A DNA stretch of 64,000 bases from Flavonifractor sp963557075 (GCA_963557075.1 CAUWDA010000009.1:1-64000); one strand, 5' to 3'. Shown: positions 24,113-32,434, numbered from the stretch's first letter. A program made the numbers and translations. Notes: generated from the sequence alone by a model not told the origin.

Positions 24113-24935
24113 GGCTTTTGCCGCCGCAGGCGCCGCCGCCTGGGGCGGCTTGCCCTTTTGTGAGCTGGCGGCGGACATGACGGCGGAGGCCGTCGCAAAG
24201 GCGGAACAGCTGTGCCCTGATCCCCGCACCGTCCTGGTGGCGGCCTTTCCCTACTACGCCGGGGAAGGGCCGGGCAACCTGTCCCTCTATGCCCGGGGGC
24301 GGGACTATCATCAGGTCGTTACCGCAAGATTGAATACGATATGTAATTTCTTGAAAAAAGAATATAAAAATAGCCGGTTTTTCCCCGCTGCCGACAACTC
24401 CCCTCTGGCGGAGCGGCAGGCGGCCTGGCGGAGTGGCATCGGCCTGCGGGGGAAGAACGGGCTGGTCATTCTGCCGCCCTACGGCAGCTATGTGTTTCTG
24501 GGCACCATCCTCACCGACGAGCCGCTGGAGCTGCCGCCCTGCACACCGTCCCCCGACTGTGTGGGCTGCGGCAGGTGTCTGACCGCCTGCCCCGGGGGTG
24601 CGCTGGGAGAGGGCGGAGTAGCGGTGAGCCGCTGCCTGTCCGACCTGACCCAGAAGAAAGGGGAGCTGACGCCGGAGGAGACTGCCCTGTTGAAAGCCCA
24701 CCCCCTGATCTGGGGGTGCGACTGCTGCCAGCGGGTGTGCCCCTACAACGCCGCCCCCGCCCTGTCCCCCCTGCCGGAGTTCCGGGAGGGACTGGTGGAC
24801 AGTCTGGGGGAGGAGGATCTGGCGGGACTGACCAACCGGGCCTTTCGGGAGAAGTACGCCGGCCGGGCTTTCACCTGGCGGGGCCCCGCCCCCCTGCGGC
24901 GCAATCTGGAATTGAAAACAGAGAAAGAACCATAA
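24096..24935 (+). CDS. QueG-like epoxyqueuosine reductase family protein
   Basis: A 279-residue protein with two ferredoxin-type [4Fe-4S] motifs, CVGCGRCLTACPGG and CDCCQRVCPYN, in the arrangement of QueG, the cobalamin-dependent enzyme for the last step of queuosine tRNA modification. It is shorter than E. coli QueG (379 residues) because the HEAT-like C-terminal region is absent, which is usual for a Clostridial subgroup. The GTG start at 24096 overlaps the MurE-like gene by 17 bases; no queuosine genes are near. Other iron-sulfur reductase roles remain possible. Confidence 0.78.
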   Translation: MTTLNEAFAAAGAAAWGGLPFCELAADMTAEAVAKAEQLCPDPRTVLVAAFPYYAGEGPGNLSLYARGRDYHQVVTARLNTICNFLKKEYKNSRFFPAADNSPLAERQAAWRSGIGLRGKNGLVILPPYGSYVFLGTILTDEPLELPPCTPSPDCVGCGRCLTACPGGALGEGGVAVSRCLSDLTQKKGELTPEETALLKAHPLIWGCDCCQRVCPYNAAPALSPLPEFREGLVDSLGEEDLAGLTNRAFREKYAGRAFTWRGPAPLRRNLELKTEKEP

Positions 24936-24972
24936 AACAGGGGCCTGCTGCGGTGCAGCAGGCCCCTGTTTT
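24934..24972. terminator. Bidirectional terminator after the ligase operon
   Basis: A perfect 18-bp stem (AAAACAGGGGCCTGCTGC and its complement) with loop GGT. Confidence 0.93.
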
Positions 24973-25012
24973 CAACTTAAGATCTTCTCTGTATTTTATG
25001 GCTGATCCGGGC

Positions 25013-25588
25013 TCATGGGGCGAGCAGCGGCTCCAGAGAGCGGGCCAGCAGGTCGTCCATATAGCGGCACAGGGTCTGGTCCGGAATGTCGGGACACTCC
25101 ATGGTCACATGGGTATATAGTCCGATGAGCGCAGAGGAGAACACGACTCCCTGGATCTCTGCGTCCAGCGCGTTGACGTTGCGCTGCTCCAGCTTGCGGT
25201 GCAGGCTCTTGACGATGTCCTTCTTCCAGCGGTAGACGAACATGGGGTCGCCCCGGTTGCTCAGCAGCGCCCGGTACCAGTCCAGGTTTTCCCGGATGTG
25301 GGCGATGGTACGCAGGGCGGGCTCGGTGCCGCCGCCATGCCGGTCCAGTACGTCGGGCAGGTTGCGGCAGATCTCCCACAGGGCGGAGAGCAGGCGGTCT
25401 TCCACCCCCTGGAGCACGGCAAACTTGTCCTCAAAATAGAGGTAGAAGGTAGAGCGGGCGATCCCGCAGGCCTGGCAGATGCCGGAGATGCTTACCCCGT
25501 CAATGCCGTTGCGCTGGTAGAGGGTGAGAAAGGCGGCCTCGATGTCCTGAATGGTGCGCTGGCGGTTCAATGCTCTGCGTGGAGACAT
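25013..25588 (-). CDS. TetR/AcrR-family regulator
   Basis: A 191-residue repressor-type protein: an N-terminal TetR helix-turn-helix (IEAAFLTLYQRNGIDGVSIS, then GIARSTFYLYFEDKFA) and a helical ligand-binding domain resembling TetR_C groups of Firmicutes. It is divergent from the PhlG-like hydrolase gene and probably controls it. Three starts are close together (TTG 25597, ATG 25594, ATG 25588); the last has AAAGGGAG at nine bases and was chosen. Confidence 0.87.
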   Translation of the reverse strand: MSPRRALNRQRTIQDIEAAFLTLYQRNGIDGVSISGICQACGIARSTFYLYFEDKFAVLQGVEDRLLSALWEICRNLPDVLDRHGGGTEPALRTIAHIRENLDWYRALLSNRGDPMFVYRWKKDIVKSLHRKLEQRNVNALDAEIQGVVFSSALIGLYTHVTMECPDIPDQTLCRYMDDLLARSLEPLLAP

Positions 25589-25677
25589 TTCCATCAACTC
25601 CCTTTCGTGCCGTGGGCGGAAGGCGGGCCGCTGTTGCTGAAGTGCTGCAAAAACAGATGCGCCTGACTTAAAAGATT

Positions 25678-25706
25678 ATTATATTTGACCAGAGCGGGAA
25701 TTGCAA
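25678..25706 (-). promoter_or_regulatory. Promoter of the TetR gene
   Basis: On the minus strand TTGCAA (25706-25701) and TATAAT (25683-25678) are separated by 17 bases. Confidence 0.7.
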
Positions 25707-25753
25707 GGAAAATTCGACGGCGCTGGACAATTCCTGCCCTTTTGTGCAGTAAC

Positions 25754-25783
25754 TGTACGACTGTCTTTTGTATGATGCGTACA
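25754..25783. promoter_or_regulatory. Candidate TetR operator
   Basis: TGTACG and CGTACA form an inverted repeat with an 18-base centre that contains TATGAT, a possible -10 element for the hydrolase gene. Position and symmetry suit a TetR-type operator; no experimental support. Confidence 0.4.
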
Positions 25784-25843
25784 AGAATGGCGGGTCCGTG
25801 GTAGCATCAATGCAACAAAACAGAGAGAAACGGAGGCATTCTC

Positions 25844-26647
25844 ATGAGCCAGAGACCTGTTCTTACACCTGAGGAGCGGGCGCTGTCCTACGCCAAGTAC
25901 TACGACCTGCCCATCGCCCCCATCCCCCCCGAGAAGCTGGCCATCCTGGAGGCCGGTCCCATGGACCCCAAGGACGCCTTGCCCATCGAGCGGCGCAACG
26001 ACCTCTTCCTGCCCGGCTATCTGCCCGGCGAGATAGGCTACTGCGTTATGCCCAACGGCACCGGCTATCTGGCCAACCGCACCGAGATGCCCGGCGTCAC
26101 CCCTGAGATGTTCGAGTGGTGGTTCGCCTGGCACGGCCTGAATGATATGCGCTACCGCATCTGGGACCCGGAGGACCACTTCTACGCCCGCCAGCAGACG
26201 CCGGACAAGGTGCTGGACCCCAGCGTGCCCATGCGGGAAAAGACCTGGGGCACCGTCCACCATGTACTGGAGGACATCGGCGCCGGTCCCGACGAGCTGA
26301 TCCTCAATTTCCGCTATCCCCACGAGCTGGGTTATGACGAGTCCAAGGTGGGCACCGAGGCCTGCGCCACCATGATGTGCGCCAACGGCCACGGACCCAG
26401 ACCCGGCGAGGGCGTGGCCGCCATCATGACCCACATGGTGCGGGAGATCGGGGGCGGTATCGAGCTGCGCAGCCGCTTCTGGATCGGCTACGGCCTGGTG
26501 GACGGTCAGCTGGTCAAGCTGATCCCCGACGGCGTCAGCGTGCCGCCCATGGCCCCCATGGGCCTGTTTGCCCACAATCTGAAGGAATTCGGCCACCTGG
26601 CCGCCATTCTGCCCTCCCTCTACGCCGAGGAAAAGGACCGCTGGTAA
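25844..26647 (+). CDS. PhlG/phloretin hydrolase-like C-C bond hydrolase
   Basis: The 267-residue protein matches the 2,4-diacetylphloroglucinol hydrolase (PhlG) family, zinc enzymes that split a carbon-carbon bond between an aromatic ring and an acyl group. Visible landmarks are GYLPGEIGYC, WWFAWHGLNDMRYRIWDPED with its histidines, and HNLKE (H244, E248), matching the metal-binding HxxxE of PhlG. The family includes phloretin hydrolase of the gut flavonoid degrader Eubacterium ramulus, so a dietary polyphenol substrate is plausible. It is cotranscribed with a small membrane protein and divergent from a TetR regulator. GGAGG lies before the ATG. Confidence 0.8.
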   Translation: MSQRPVLTPEERALSYAKYYDLPIAPIPPEKLAILEAGPMDPKDALPIERRNDLFLPGYLPGEIGYCVMPNGTGYLANRTEMPGVTPEMFEWWFAWHGLNDMRYRIWDPEDHFYARQQTPDKVLDPSVPMREKTWGTVHHVLEDIGAGPDELILNFRYPHELGYDESKVGTEACATMMCANGHGPRPGEGVAAIMTHMVREIGGGIELRSRFWIGYGLVDGQLVKLIPDGVSVPPMAPMGLFAHNLKEFGHLAAILPSLYAEEKDRW

Positions 26648-26678
26648 GCGGAGCAGACGGAAAAGGAGACGGACTATC

Positions 26679-27128
26679 ATGTGTAAAAAGAAAAGCTTCC
26701 CCGTGGTCATGAATGTCTTTCTGGCATTTTTCATCACCCTGGCCGTGACCATCTTCAACCTGGCGGTCAACCAGAACCTGAACGTCCCGGCGCTGGTGGT
26801 GAGCATGATCCACGGCTTCTGCCTGAACCTGACTCTGGAGACCATCATCGACCTGCCCGCCTTCGGCAACTTCTTTGTGAAGAAGTTCGGCCTGAAGATG
26901 GAGGGTCCCGCCGCCTACTTTGTGCGCATCTTCTTTATTGTGGTACTGCTGGTGCTGCTGATGAGCTTCATCCTCATGTTCTGCGAGGTGGGCTTCCTGC
27001 TGGGGGCCGGGTTCTTCGGCTTCTGGATCACCAAGGTGCCCGCCATCTTCCTGGTGGCCTACATCACCGCGCTGATCTTCTTCCCTGTCTGCATCAAGGG
27101 CGCTCAGGCCCTGTGCACCCGGGACTGA
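26679..27128 (+). CDS. Four-helix membrane protein beside the PhlG-like enzyme
   Basis: A 149-residue protein with four predicted transmembrane helices (about residues 10-30, 38-58, 83-105 and 112-140) and basic termini. I do not recognise it with certainty; the first half has a DUF2798-like pattern. It has a GGAG site, begins 31 bases after the hydrolase and ends before a terminator, so it probably belongs to the same TetR-controlled unit. Uptake or export of the aromatic substrate is possible but unsupported. Confidence 0.65.
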   Translation: MCKKKSFPVVMNVFLAFFITLAVTIFNLAVNQNLNVPALVVSMIHGFCLNLTLETIIDLPAFGNFFVKKFGLKMEGPAAYFVRIFFIVVLLVLLMSFILMFCEVGFLLGAGFFGFWITKVPAIFLVAYITALIFFPVCIKGAQALCTRD

Positions 27129-27151
27129 GAGGCCGGCCTGAAAACAAAGAT

Positions 27152-27185
27152 AAGACATGGGTCTGCTGTGGCAGACCCATGTCTT
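27152..27185. terminator. Bidirectional terminator
   Basis: AAGACATGGGTCTGC pairs perfectly with its complement (loop TGTG), with a T run on the plus strand side and an A run on the other. Confidence 0.92.
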
Positions 27186-27220
27186 GTTTTTTGCGTGCCG
27201 GCAACAGAGCGGCCTGCCGG

Positions 27221-28567
27221 TCAGGGCTTCCGGACCGGTCCGCTCCAGCCGAATTTGGCCCGGTACCGCCGGAGAAACCCGATGGACAGCAGACAGGACA
27301 GCCCCTCCGCCACGGGTACGGCCAGCCACACGCCGGGCACCCCGATGATCCGGGGCAGAAGGAGCAGCCCGGCCATGAGAAAGCCGAAGGTGCGGGCGAA
27401 GGAGATGAGGGCGGAGGTCCGCCCGTCGGACAGGGCGGTGAAGAGGGCGGAGGCAAAGATGTTGACCCCGGCGAAGAGGAAGGTGGGGGAGAAACGGCGG
27501 AAGCCGTCCAGGGCCAGGGCGTTGACCAGGGTCCCCGCCGGAGAGAACACGCCCACGATGACGGGAGCCAGCAGCAGGGCGGCGGCCAGGATCGCTACAG
27601 AGGCGCACAGGATAAATCGGACGCAGTGGAGAAAAGTGGCCCGCAACCGGTCATACCGCTCGGCCCCCTGATTGAAGCTGAACACCGGGGCCACTCCCAT
27701 GGAAAAGCCCAGGAAGAGGGCCACCAGTAAAAACTGCGCATAAAGCACAATGGTGATAGCAGCGACCCCTGGTTCCCCCAGCAGCTCCATCATGATGGCG
27801 TTGAAGAAAAAAGTGGTGACGGCGGTGGACAGGTTGGTCACCATCTCGGAGGAGCCGTTGAAGCAGGCCCGTCCCAGCAGCCGCCAGTCCGCCCGGGGGC
27901 GGGCGAAACGCAGACCGTCCCGCCGGAGGAGAAAGAAGAGGACGCCGCATACCGCCGGGATGCAGTAGCCGGTGACGGTGGCCACGGCGGCCCCCCGGAT
28001 GCCCATGGACAGCGGCCCCATGTACAGCCAGTCCAGCACGCCGTTGGTCACACCGGCGGCGATGGTAAGGCCCAGACCCAGGCCGGGGCGGCCCGCCGCC
28101 ACAAAGAAGCTCTCAAAAAGCAGCTGGAGCATGGACATGGGGGCAAAGAGCAGCAGGATGCGCAGATAGCGCACCGTATCTGTCAGCAGCAGGTCGCTGG
28201 CGCCCAGCAGCCGGGCCAGCGGCTCCGCCCCCCAGAGCCCCAGCAGGGAGAAGACCGCTCCCACGCACACTGATATCACTGCCAGAAAACTGAAGGTGCG
28301 GCGGGCGCCCTCCAGGTCGCCCGTCCCCATCCGGTGGGACACCACGGCGCTGCCGCCGGTGCCCAGCATGATACCCGCCGCCAGCACGATGCTGATGGCG
28401 GGATAGGCGATATTGATGGCGGCCAGCGCGTTTTCCCCCACCAGCCGGGAGGTGAGCACCCCGTCCACAATGGTGTACAGGGAGGTCACCAGCATCATAA
28501 TGGTGGTGGGAAGGGCAAAACGGAGCAGCCCGCCCAGGGTAAAGTCCTGGTCCAACCGGTTTTTCAC
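27221..28567 (-). CDS. MATE-family multidrug efflux pump
   Basis: A 448-residue integral membrane protein with about twelve helices and the duplicated MATE pattern (SLYTIVDGVLTSRLVG in the first half, FNQGAERYDR at the start of the second). MATE pumps expel cationic drugs with sodium or proton gradients; the sequence is closest to the MepA-like group. The GTG start at 28567 has GGGAGG nine bases upstream; a longer reading has no such site. A divergent MerR-type regulator and a 19-base-spacer promoter directly upstream indicate ligand-induced expression. Confidence 0.9.
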   Translation of the reverse strand: MKNRLDQDFTLGGLLRFALPTTIMMLVTSLYTIVDGVLTSRLVGENALAAINIAYPAISIVLAAGIMLGTGGSAVVSHRMGTGDLEGARRTFSFLAVISVCVGAVFSLLGLWGAEPLARLLGASDLLLTDTVRYLRILLLFAPMSMLQLLFESFFVAAGRPGLGLGLTIAAGVTNGVLDWLYMGPLSMGIRGAAVATVTGYCIPAVCGVLFFLLRRDGLRFARPRADWRLLGRACFNGSSEMVTNLSTAVTTFFFNAIMMELLGEPGVAAITIVLYAQFLLVALFLGFSMGVAPVFSFNQGAERYDRLRATFLHCVRFILCASVAILAAALLLAPVIVGVFSPAGTLVNALALDGFRRFSPTFLFAGVNIFASALFTALSDGRTSALISFARTFGFLMAGLLLLPRIIGVPGVWLAVPVAEGLSCLLSIGFLRRYRAKFGWSGPVRKP

Positions 28568-28613
28568 GACTCGTACCTCCCTTTCCGCAGGATATTTACA
28601 AACAGTACGGACC

Positions 28614-28644
28614 ATGATAAGCTATCGGGTAACCCGAAAGTCAA
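28614..28644 (-). promoter_or_regulatory. MerR-type promoter of the MATE gene
   Basis: On the minus strand TTGACT (28644-28639) and TATCAT (28619-28614) are separated by 19 bases, the long spacer typical of promoters activated by MerR proteins. The 13-base palindrome TCGGGTTACCCGA (28625-28637) lies within the spacer, where MerR dimers bind. Confidence 0.85.
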
Positions 28645-28660
28645 GAGGGAGGTTTGGAAC

Positions 28661-29509
28661 ATGGCCCAAAGTGGAGAACGCTATACCACCGGGGAGTTTG
28701 CGGCCCTGTGCGGGGTCACGAAGCACACCCTGTTCCACTACGATGAGATCGGCATTTTCTCCCCCGCCCTCCGGGGAGAAAACGGCTACCGGTACTACGC
28801 GCCGGCCCAGTTTGAGGTGTTCCAGGTCATCGCCCTGCTCAAGGAGCTGGGGGTGCCCCTGTCGGAGATCCGGGCCTATCTGGACCGGCGCAGTCCAGAG
28901 GCGCTGCTGACCCTGCTGGAGCGGGAGGGGACGGCCCTTACCGAGAAGCTGACCCGCCTGCGGCGGCTGCGGGAGCTGATCCGGCGGAAAGCGGAGCTGA
29001 CCCGGCAGGCGATGGAGGTGCGCCCCGGCGTCGTGACAGAGGAGCAGCGGCCCCAGCGGTGGTATGTGGCCACCGCCGCCGCAGGACTCACCGACGAGGG
29101 CAGCTATCCGCGGGTCCTGGCCCGCCATCTGGAGTACTGCCAGGCCCACCAGGTCCACAGCCCCTACGCCATGGGGGCCATCCTGCCGGTGGAGGCCGCC
29201 CGGCGGGGGGACTGGGATGGATACACCCACTGCTATACCCAGGTGGACAAGCCCGTCCGGGGGGCACGGCTGCTCACCGCCCCGGCGGGGCGGTATCTGA
29301 CGGTCTGCCACGCCGACAGCTTTGATACGGTGCGGCAGGGCTACCGCCTCCTGCTGGACTGGGCGGCGGAGCACCGGCTGACGCTGGGGCCGCTGTTCTG
29401 GGAGGATGTGCTGCTGGACGAACTGACCGGCAAGGGGTACGACCACTACCTGCTGCGGCTGTCGGTTTCCTTGCCGGAGGAGGGCGGCGGCTTTCAGGCC
29501 GGGGTGTGA
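28661..29509 (+). CDS. MerR/BmrR-family regulator with effector-binding domain
   Basis: A 282-residue protein: N-terminal MerR helix-turn-helix (YTTGEFAALCGVTKHTLFHY), a coiled-coil dimerisation helix (about residues 80-120) and a C-terminal domain of the GyrI/BmrR effector-binding type (residues 125-275). Such proteins sense lipophilic cations and untwist 19-base-spacer promoters. The divergent MATE promoter has exactly this form, so the pump is the probable target. The ATG at 28661 follows GAGGGAGG. Its last 16 bases overlap the convergent DUF3021 gene. Confidence 0.9.
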   Translation: MAQSGERYTTGEFAALCGVTKHTLFHYDEIGIFSPALRGENGYRYYAPAQFEVFQVIALLKELGVPLSEIRAYLDRRSPEALLTLLEREGTALTEKLTRLRRLRELIRRKAELTRQAMEVRPGVVTEEQRPQRWYVATAAAGLTDEGSYPRVLARHLEYCQAHQVHSPYAMGAILPVEAARRGDWDGYTHCYTQVDKPVRGARLLTAPAGRYLTVCHADSFDTVRQGYRLLLDWAAEHRLTLGPLFWEDVLLDELTGKGYDHYLLRLSVSLPEEGGGFQAGV

Positions 29510-29967
29510 GGTTTGCCGCTCAGGGAGGCGTTCAGCTTTTTGATGCTGCGCAGGGCCAGAAGATATTGGATGCCCCAGCTGAGGAAAAAGAGCAGGGTGA
29601 AGATGCCCAGATAGCTCAGAACGCCCTGTATGCTGCGCTCCATCCAGCGGCAGATATAGGCGGTGGGGAGCAGCAGGGCGGCGCCCAAAAGGAAGTAAGC
29701 GGCTGTCTGCCGGGCCAGACTCCACCCCTCCAGATCCCATAAAACAGATCCGGCGGCAAAGCCTGCGCCGGTCAGACCGCACAGGAGAGTCTGGAGCAGC
29801 ACCGCCCCGGCCTCTGTTCCCACCTGAGCCACAAAGGCAGGCACACAGGGGAAAAAGCTGCCGCCCCCAAAGAGCAGGGAGGAAAAAACGGTGATGATAT
29901 GCCCGAGGGCGATCCCCAGAGGGAAGCCCAGCAGACCCCGCGTGAAAAGCGCCTTTTTCATATTCAT
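29494..29967 (-). CDS. DUF3021 membrane protein
   Basis: A 157-residue protein with four transmembrane helices and the DUF3021 pattern (RGLLGFPLGIALGHIITVF at the N-terminus). DUF3021 proteins are regularly encoded next to a LytTR DNA-binding protein, as here, and comparable membrane partners in streptococci restrain their LytTR regulator; an inhibitory role is inferred. The chosen ATG has GAGGTG six bases upstream. It follows the LytTR gene after 10 bases. Confidence 0.82.
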   Translation of the reverse strand: MNMKKALFTRGLLGFPLGIALGHIITVFSSLLFGGGSFFPCVPAFVAQVGTEAGAVLLQTLLCGLTGAGFAAGSVLWDLEGWSLARQTAAYFLLGAALLLPTAYICRWMERSIQGVLSYLGIFTLLFFLSWGIQYLLALRSIKKLNASLSGKPHTPA

Positions 29968-29977
29968 ACGATTCACC

Positions 29978-30418
29978 TCACAGACCAAGTTGTTTTTTCA
30001 GCTTTGAGACGTACCGCCGGGAGACATAGGTGACGGTCCCGTCGGACAGCCTGACCCGGATGGTGCCGGTCAGGCTCAGGTCAAAGCTCTGGACCCGCGC
30101 CAGGTTGACAAGCTCAGAGTTGGAGATACGCACGAAGCGGTGGGGGTCCAGCTGGGCCTCCGCCTCATACAGCCGCAGGCGGAGGGTGTAGGTCTCCCGG
30201 CCGTCGGAGGCCAGCACTTTTCCGGCGCTGGCGTAGATCCGGACCAGCTCCTCCGGCTCCAGCAGCCGGACGGTCTCTCCCCGGCAGCCGGCGATCAGAC
30301 GGCGTCCGGAGCGGGAGAGCTGCTCCACCGCCTGCCGCACGTCGTCGGTGAGGGCGGCGGTGAATATGATCGCCTTTGGCTGGATACAGGTCTCGTCAAT
30401 GGTCACGTCCACTTGCAT
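29978..30418 (-). CDS. LytTR-domain transcriptional regulator
   Basis: A 146-residue protein lacking a receiver domain: an N-terminal region of about 50 residues and a C-terminal LytTR DNA-binding domain (EAEAQLDPHRFVRISNSELV, ending VSRRYVSKLKKQLGL). Such single-domain regulators work with a membrane partner, here the DUF3021 protein encoded next. The ATG at 30418 follows GAGGTG. A promoter with 17-base spacing lies at 30447-30475. Confidence 0.87.
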   Translation of the reverse strand: MQVDVTIDETCIQPKAIIFTAALTDDVRQAVEQLSRSGRRLIAGCRGETVRLLEPEELVRIYASAGKVLASDGRETYTLRLRLYEAEAQLDPHRFVRISNSELVNLARVQSFDLSLTGTIRVRLSDGTVTYVSRRYVSKLKKQLGL

Positions 30419-30446
30419 AGCGGTCACCTCGTTTCGTAATGATGCC

Positions 30447-30475
30447 ATTATAGAGAGCGGGCGGACGGGGCGCAA
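30447..30475 (-). promoter_or_regulatory. Promoter of the LytTR-DUF3021 operon
   Basis: On the minus strand TTGCGC (30475-30470) and TATAAT (30452-30447) with a 17-base spacer. Confidence 0.65.
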
Positions 30476-30543
30476 CCCATTTTCCACAGTCGGTCGTTCC
30501 GGCCCCACAGGTGGTATCTTCCGCGAAAAAACAGCAGATATTT

Positions 30544-30583
30544 AGAACAAATGTTTGCAATATCGGAAGCGGTATGGTATACT
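30544..30583 (+). promoter_or_regulatory. lexA promoter with SOS box
   Basis: AGAACAAATGTTTG (30544-30557) resembles the Gram-positive SOS box CGAAC-N4-GTTCG. It overlaps the -35 element TTGCAA (30555-30560), which is 17 bases from TATACT (30578-30583). LexA binding here would block RNA polymerase, giving autoregulation. Confidence 0.85.
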
Positions 30584-30616
30584 GAGGCTGGAGTATACTG
30601 ACAAGGAGGGTCTGCC

Positions 30617-31216
30617 ATGAAAGCGCTCTCGCCCAAGCAGCAGCAGATCTATGATTACATCATTTCCTTCTCGGCCGAGCACGGCTATCCCCCCTCTGTC
30701 CGGGAGATCGGGGCCTATGTGGGGCTGAAGTCCCCCTCCACGGTCCACTTCCACCTGAAAGGGCTGGAGGCCGCCGGCCTTATCACCAAGGCGGAGGGGA
30801 AGACCCGGGCCATCACGGTGGCCCAGCCGGAGCCGGACGCCCCGCCGGAGGACCGGATCCCGGTGGTGGGCAGCGTGGCTGCCGGCGCTCCGATCCTGGC
30901 CCAGGAGTGCATAGAAGATTACCTGACCTTTGATACCGGCGGCCGGTCCGGGGAGTATTTTGCCCTCCAGGTCCGGGGAGAATCCATGAAGTATGCCGGT
31001 ATCCTGCCCGGAGACCTGGTGGTGGTCCATCAGCAGAGCGAGGCCAGCAACGGGGAGATCGTAGTGGCCCTCTTTGAGGACGAGGCCACGGTAAAGACCT
31101 TTCGCCGGAAGGACGGACACGTCTGGCTCATGCCGGAGAATCCGGACTATGAGCCCATCGACGGCGAGGGCTGCGCCATCTTGGGGAAAGTTACCGCGGT
31201 CGTGCGGCGGTACTGA
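30617..31216 (+). CDS. lexA: SOS repressor LexA
   Basis: LexA represses DNA-damage genes and cleaves itself when RecA is activated. The 199-residue protein has the winged-helix DNA-binding domain (PPSVREIGAYVGLKSPSTVH), the cleavage bond A89-G90 in VAAGAPI, and the serine/lysine dyad S123 (GESM) and K160 (TVKTF). AAGGAGG lies before the ATG. ogt begins one base after the stop and exoA overlaps ogt, so all three are driven from the SOS-box promoter. Confidence 0.96.
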   Translation: MKALSPKQQQIYDYIISFSAEHGYPPSVREIGAYVGLKSPSTVHFHLKGLEAAGLITKAEGKTRAITVAQPEPDAPPEDRIPVVGSVAAGAPILAQECIEDYLTFDTGGRSGEYFALQVRGESMKYAGILPGDLVVVHQQSEASNGEIVVALFEDEATVKTFRRKDGHVWLMPENPDYEPIDGEGCAILGKVTAVVRRY

Positions 31217-31217
31217 G

Positions 31218-31679
31218 ATGGGCCGCGTCCTGTTTGACACCCCTGTGGGGCCCATGGCGCTGGAGGGGACGGAGACTGCCCTCACCGCGTTGTATCTGCC
31301 CAATGCCCCCGTAGCCCCGGCGGGGGAGGAGACTGCTCTGCTGGCCCGGGGCCGGGCGGAGCTTCTGGAGTATCTGACTGGGGTGCGGCGGACCTTTGAT
31401 CTGCCGTTGGCCCCGCGGGGCACGCCCTTTCAGCTGCGGGTGTGGTCCGCCCTGGCGGACATTCCATACGGACAGACCATCACCTATGGAGCGCTGGCCC
31501 GCCGGGTGGGCTGCCCCAAGGGGAGCCGGGCGGTAGGGCAGGCCAACCACCGCAACCCCCTGCCCATTCTGCTGCCCTGCCACCGGGTGGTGGGGACCGG
31601 CGGGACCCTCACCGGCTACGGGGGCGGATTGGAACTGAAGCGATTTTTATTAGAACTGGAAGGGAGCGCACCCAAGTGA
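31218..31679 (+). CDS. ogt: O6-methylguanine-DNA methyltransferase
   Basis: This suicide enzyme transfers the methyl group from O6-methylguanine in DNA to its own cysteine. The 153-residue protein has the acceptor motif LLPCHRVVG with C121 and the DNA-binding segment GSRAVGQANHRNP. It lies between lexA and exoA, overlapping the latter by four bases, and would be induced in the SOS response. Confidence 0.95.
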   Translation: MGRVLFDTPVGPMALEGTETALTALYLPNAPVAPAGEETALLARGRAELLEYLTGVRRTFDLPLAPRGTPFQLRVWSALADIPYGQTITYGALARRVGCPKGSRAVGQANHRNPLPILLPCHRVVGTGGTLTGYGGGLELKRFLLELEGSAPK

Positions 31680-32431
31680 TCAAATTGGTGACCTGGAACG
31701 TCAACGGTCTGCGGGCCTGCCTGGGCAAGGGCTTTCTGGACTTTTTCAACGAGATGGGGGCTGACGCCGTCTGTTTGCAGGAGACCAAGCTACAGCCCCA
31801 CCAGATCGAGCTGGATCTGCCCGGCTACCACATCTACTGGAACAGCGCCGAGAAGAAGGGCTACTCCGGCACGGCCCTCATTACAAAAACAGAGCCTCTC
31901 TCCGTGGCCTATGGGTTGGGCATTCCGGAGCACGACACCGAGGGGCGGGTCATCACGGCGGAGTATGAGGATTTCTATCTGGTGTGCTGTTACACCCCCA
32001 ACGCCCAGAACGAGCTGGCCCGCATCGACTACCGGATGCAGTGGGAGGACGACTTCCGGGCCTACCTGATGGAGCTGGACCGGAAAAAGCCGGTGGTGCT
32101 GTGCGGCGATCTCAACGTGGCCCACCAGGAGATCGACCTGAAAAACCCCAAGAGCAACCGGGGCAACGCCGGCTTCTCCGACCAGGAGCGGGAGAAAATG
32201 ACAGCCCTGCTGGGCAGCGGCTTTGCCGACACCTTCCGGGCCCTCTACCCGGACAGGACCGGGGCCTATACCTGGTGGAGCTACCGGTTCAATGCCCGGA
32301 AGAACAACGCGGGGTGGCGCATCGACTACTTCATCGTGTCCGAGCGGCTGCTCCCCCGGGTGAAGGACCAGATCATCCACGCCGACGTCACCGGCAGCGA
32401 CCACTGCCCGGTGGAGCTGGACCTGACATAA
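31676..32431 (+). CDS. exoA: Exodeoxyribonuclease III/AP endonuclease
   Basis: The enzyme cuts DNA at abasic sites and removes nucleotides 3' to 5' in base-excision repair. The 251-residue protein has WNVNGLRA at the N-terminus, the metal-binding QETKLQ, the GDLNVAHQEIDL segment and the catalytic GSDHCPVEL end. The GTG start at 31676 overlaps the ogt stop and has AAGGGAG at nine bases. It is the last gene of the lexA operon. Confidence 0.95.
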   Translation: MIKLVTWNVNGLRACLGKGFLDFFNEMGADAVCLQETKLQPHQIELDLPGYHIYWNSAEKKGYSGTALITKTEPLSVAYGLGIPEHDTEGRVITAEYEDFYLVCCYTPNAQNELARIDYRMQWEDDFRAYLMELDRKKPVVLCGDLNVAHQEIDLKNPKSNRGNAGFSDQEREKMTALLGSGFADTFRALYPDRTGAYTWWSYRFNARKNNAGWRIDYFIVSERLLPRVKDQIIHADVTGSDHCPVELDLT

Positions 32432-32434
32432 AAC

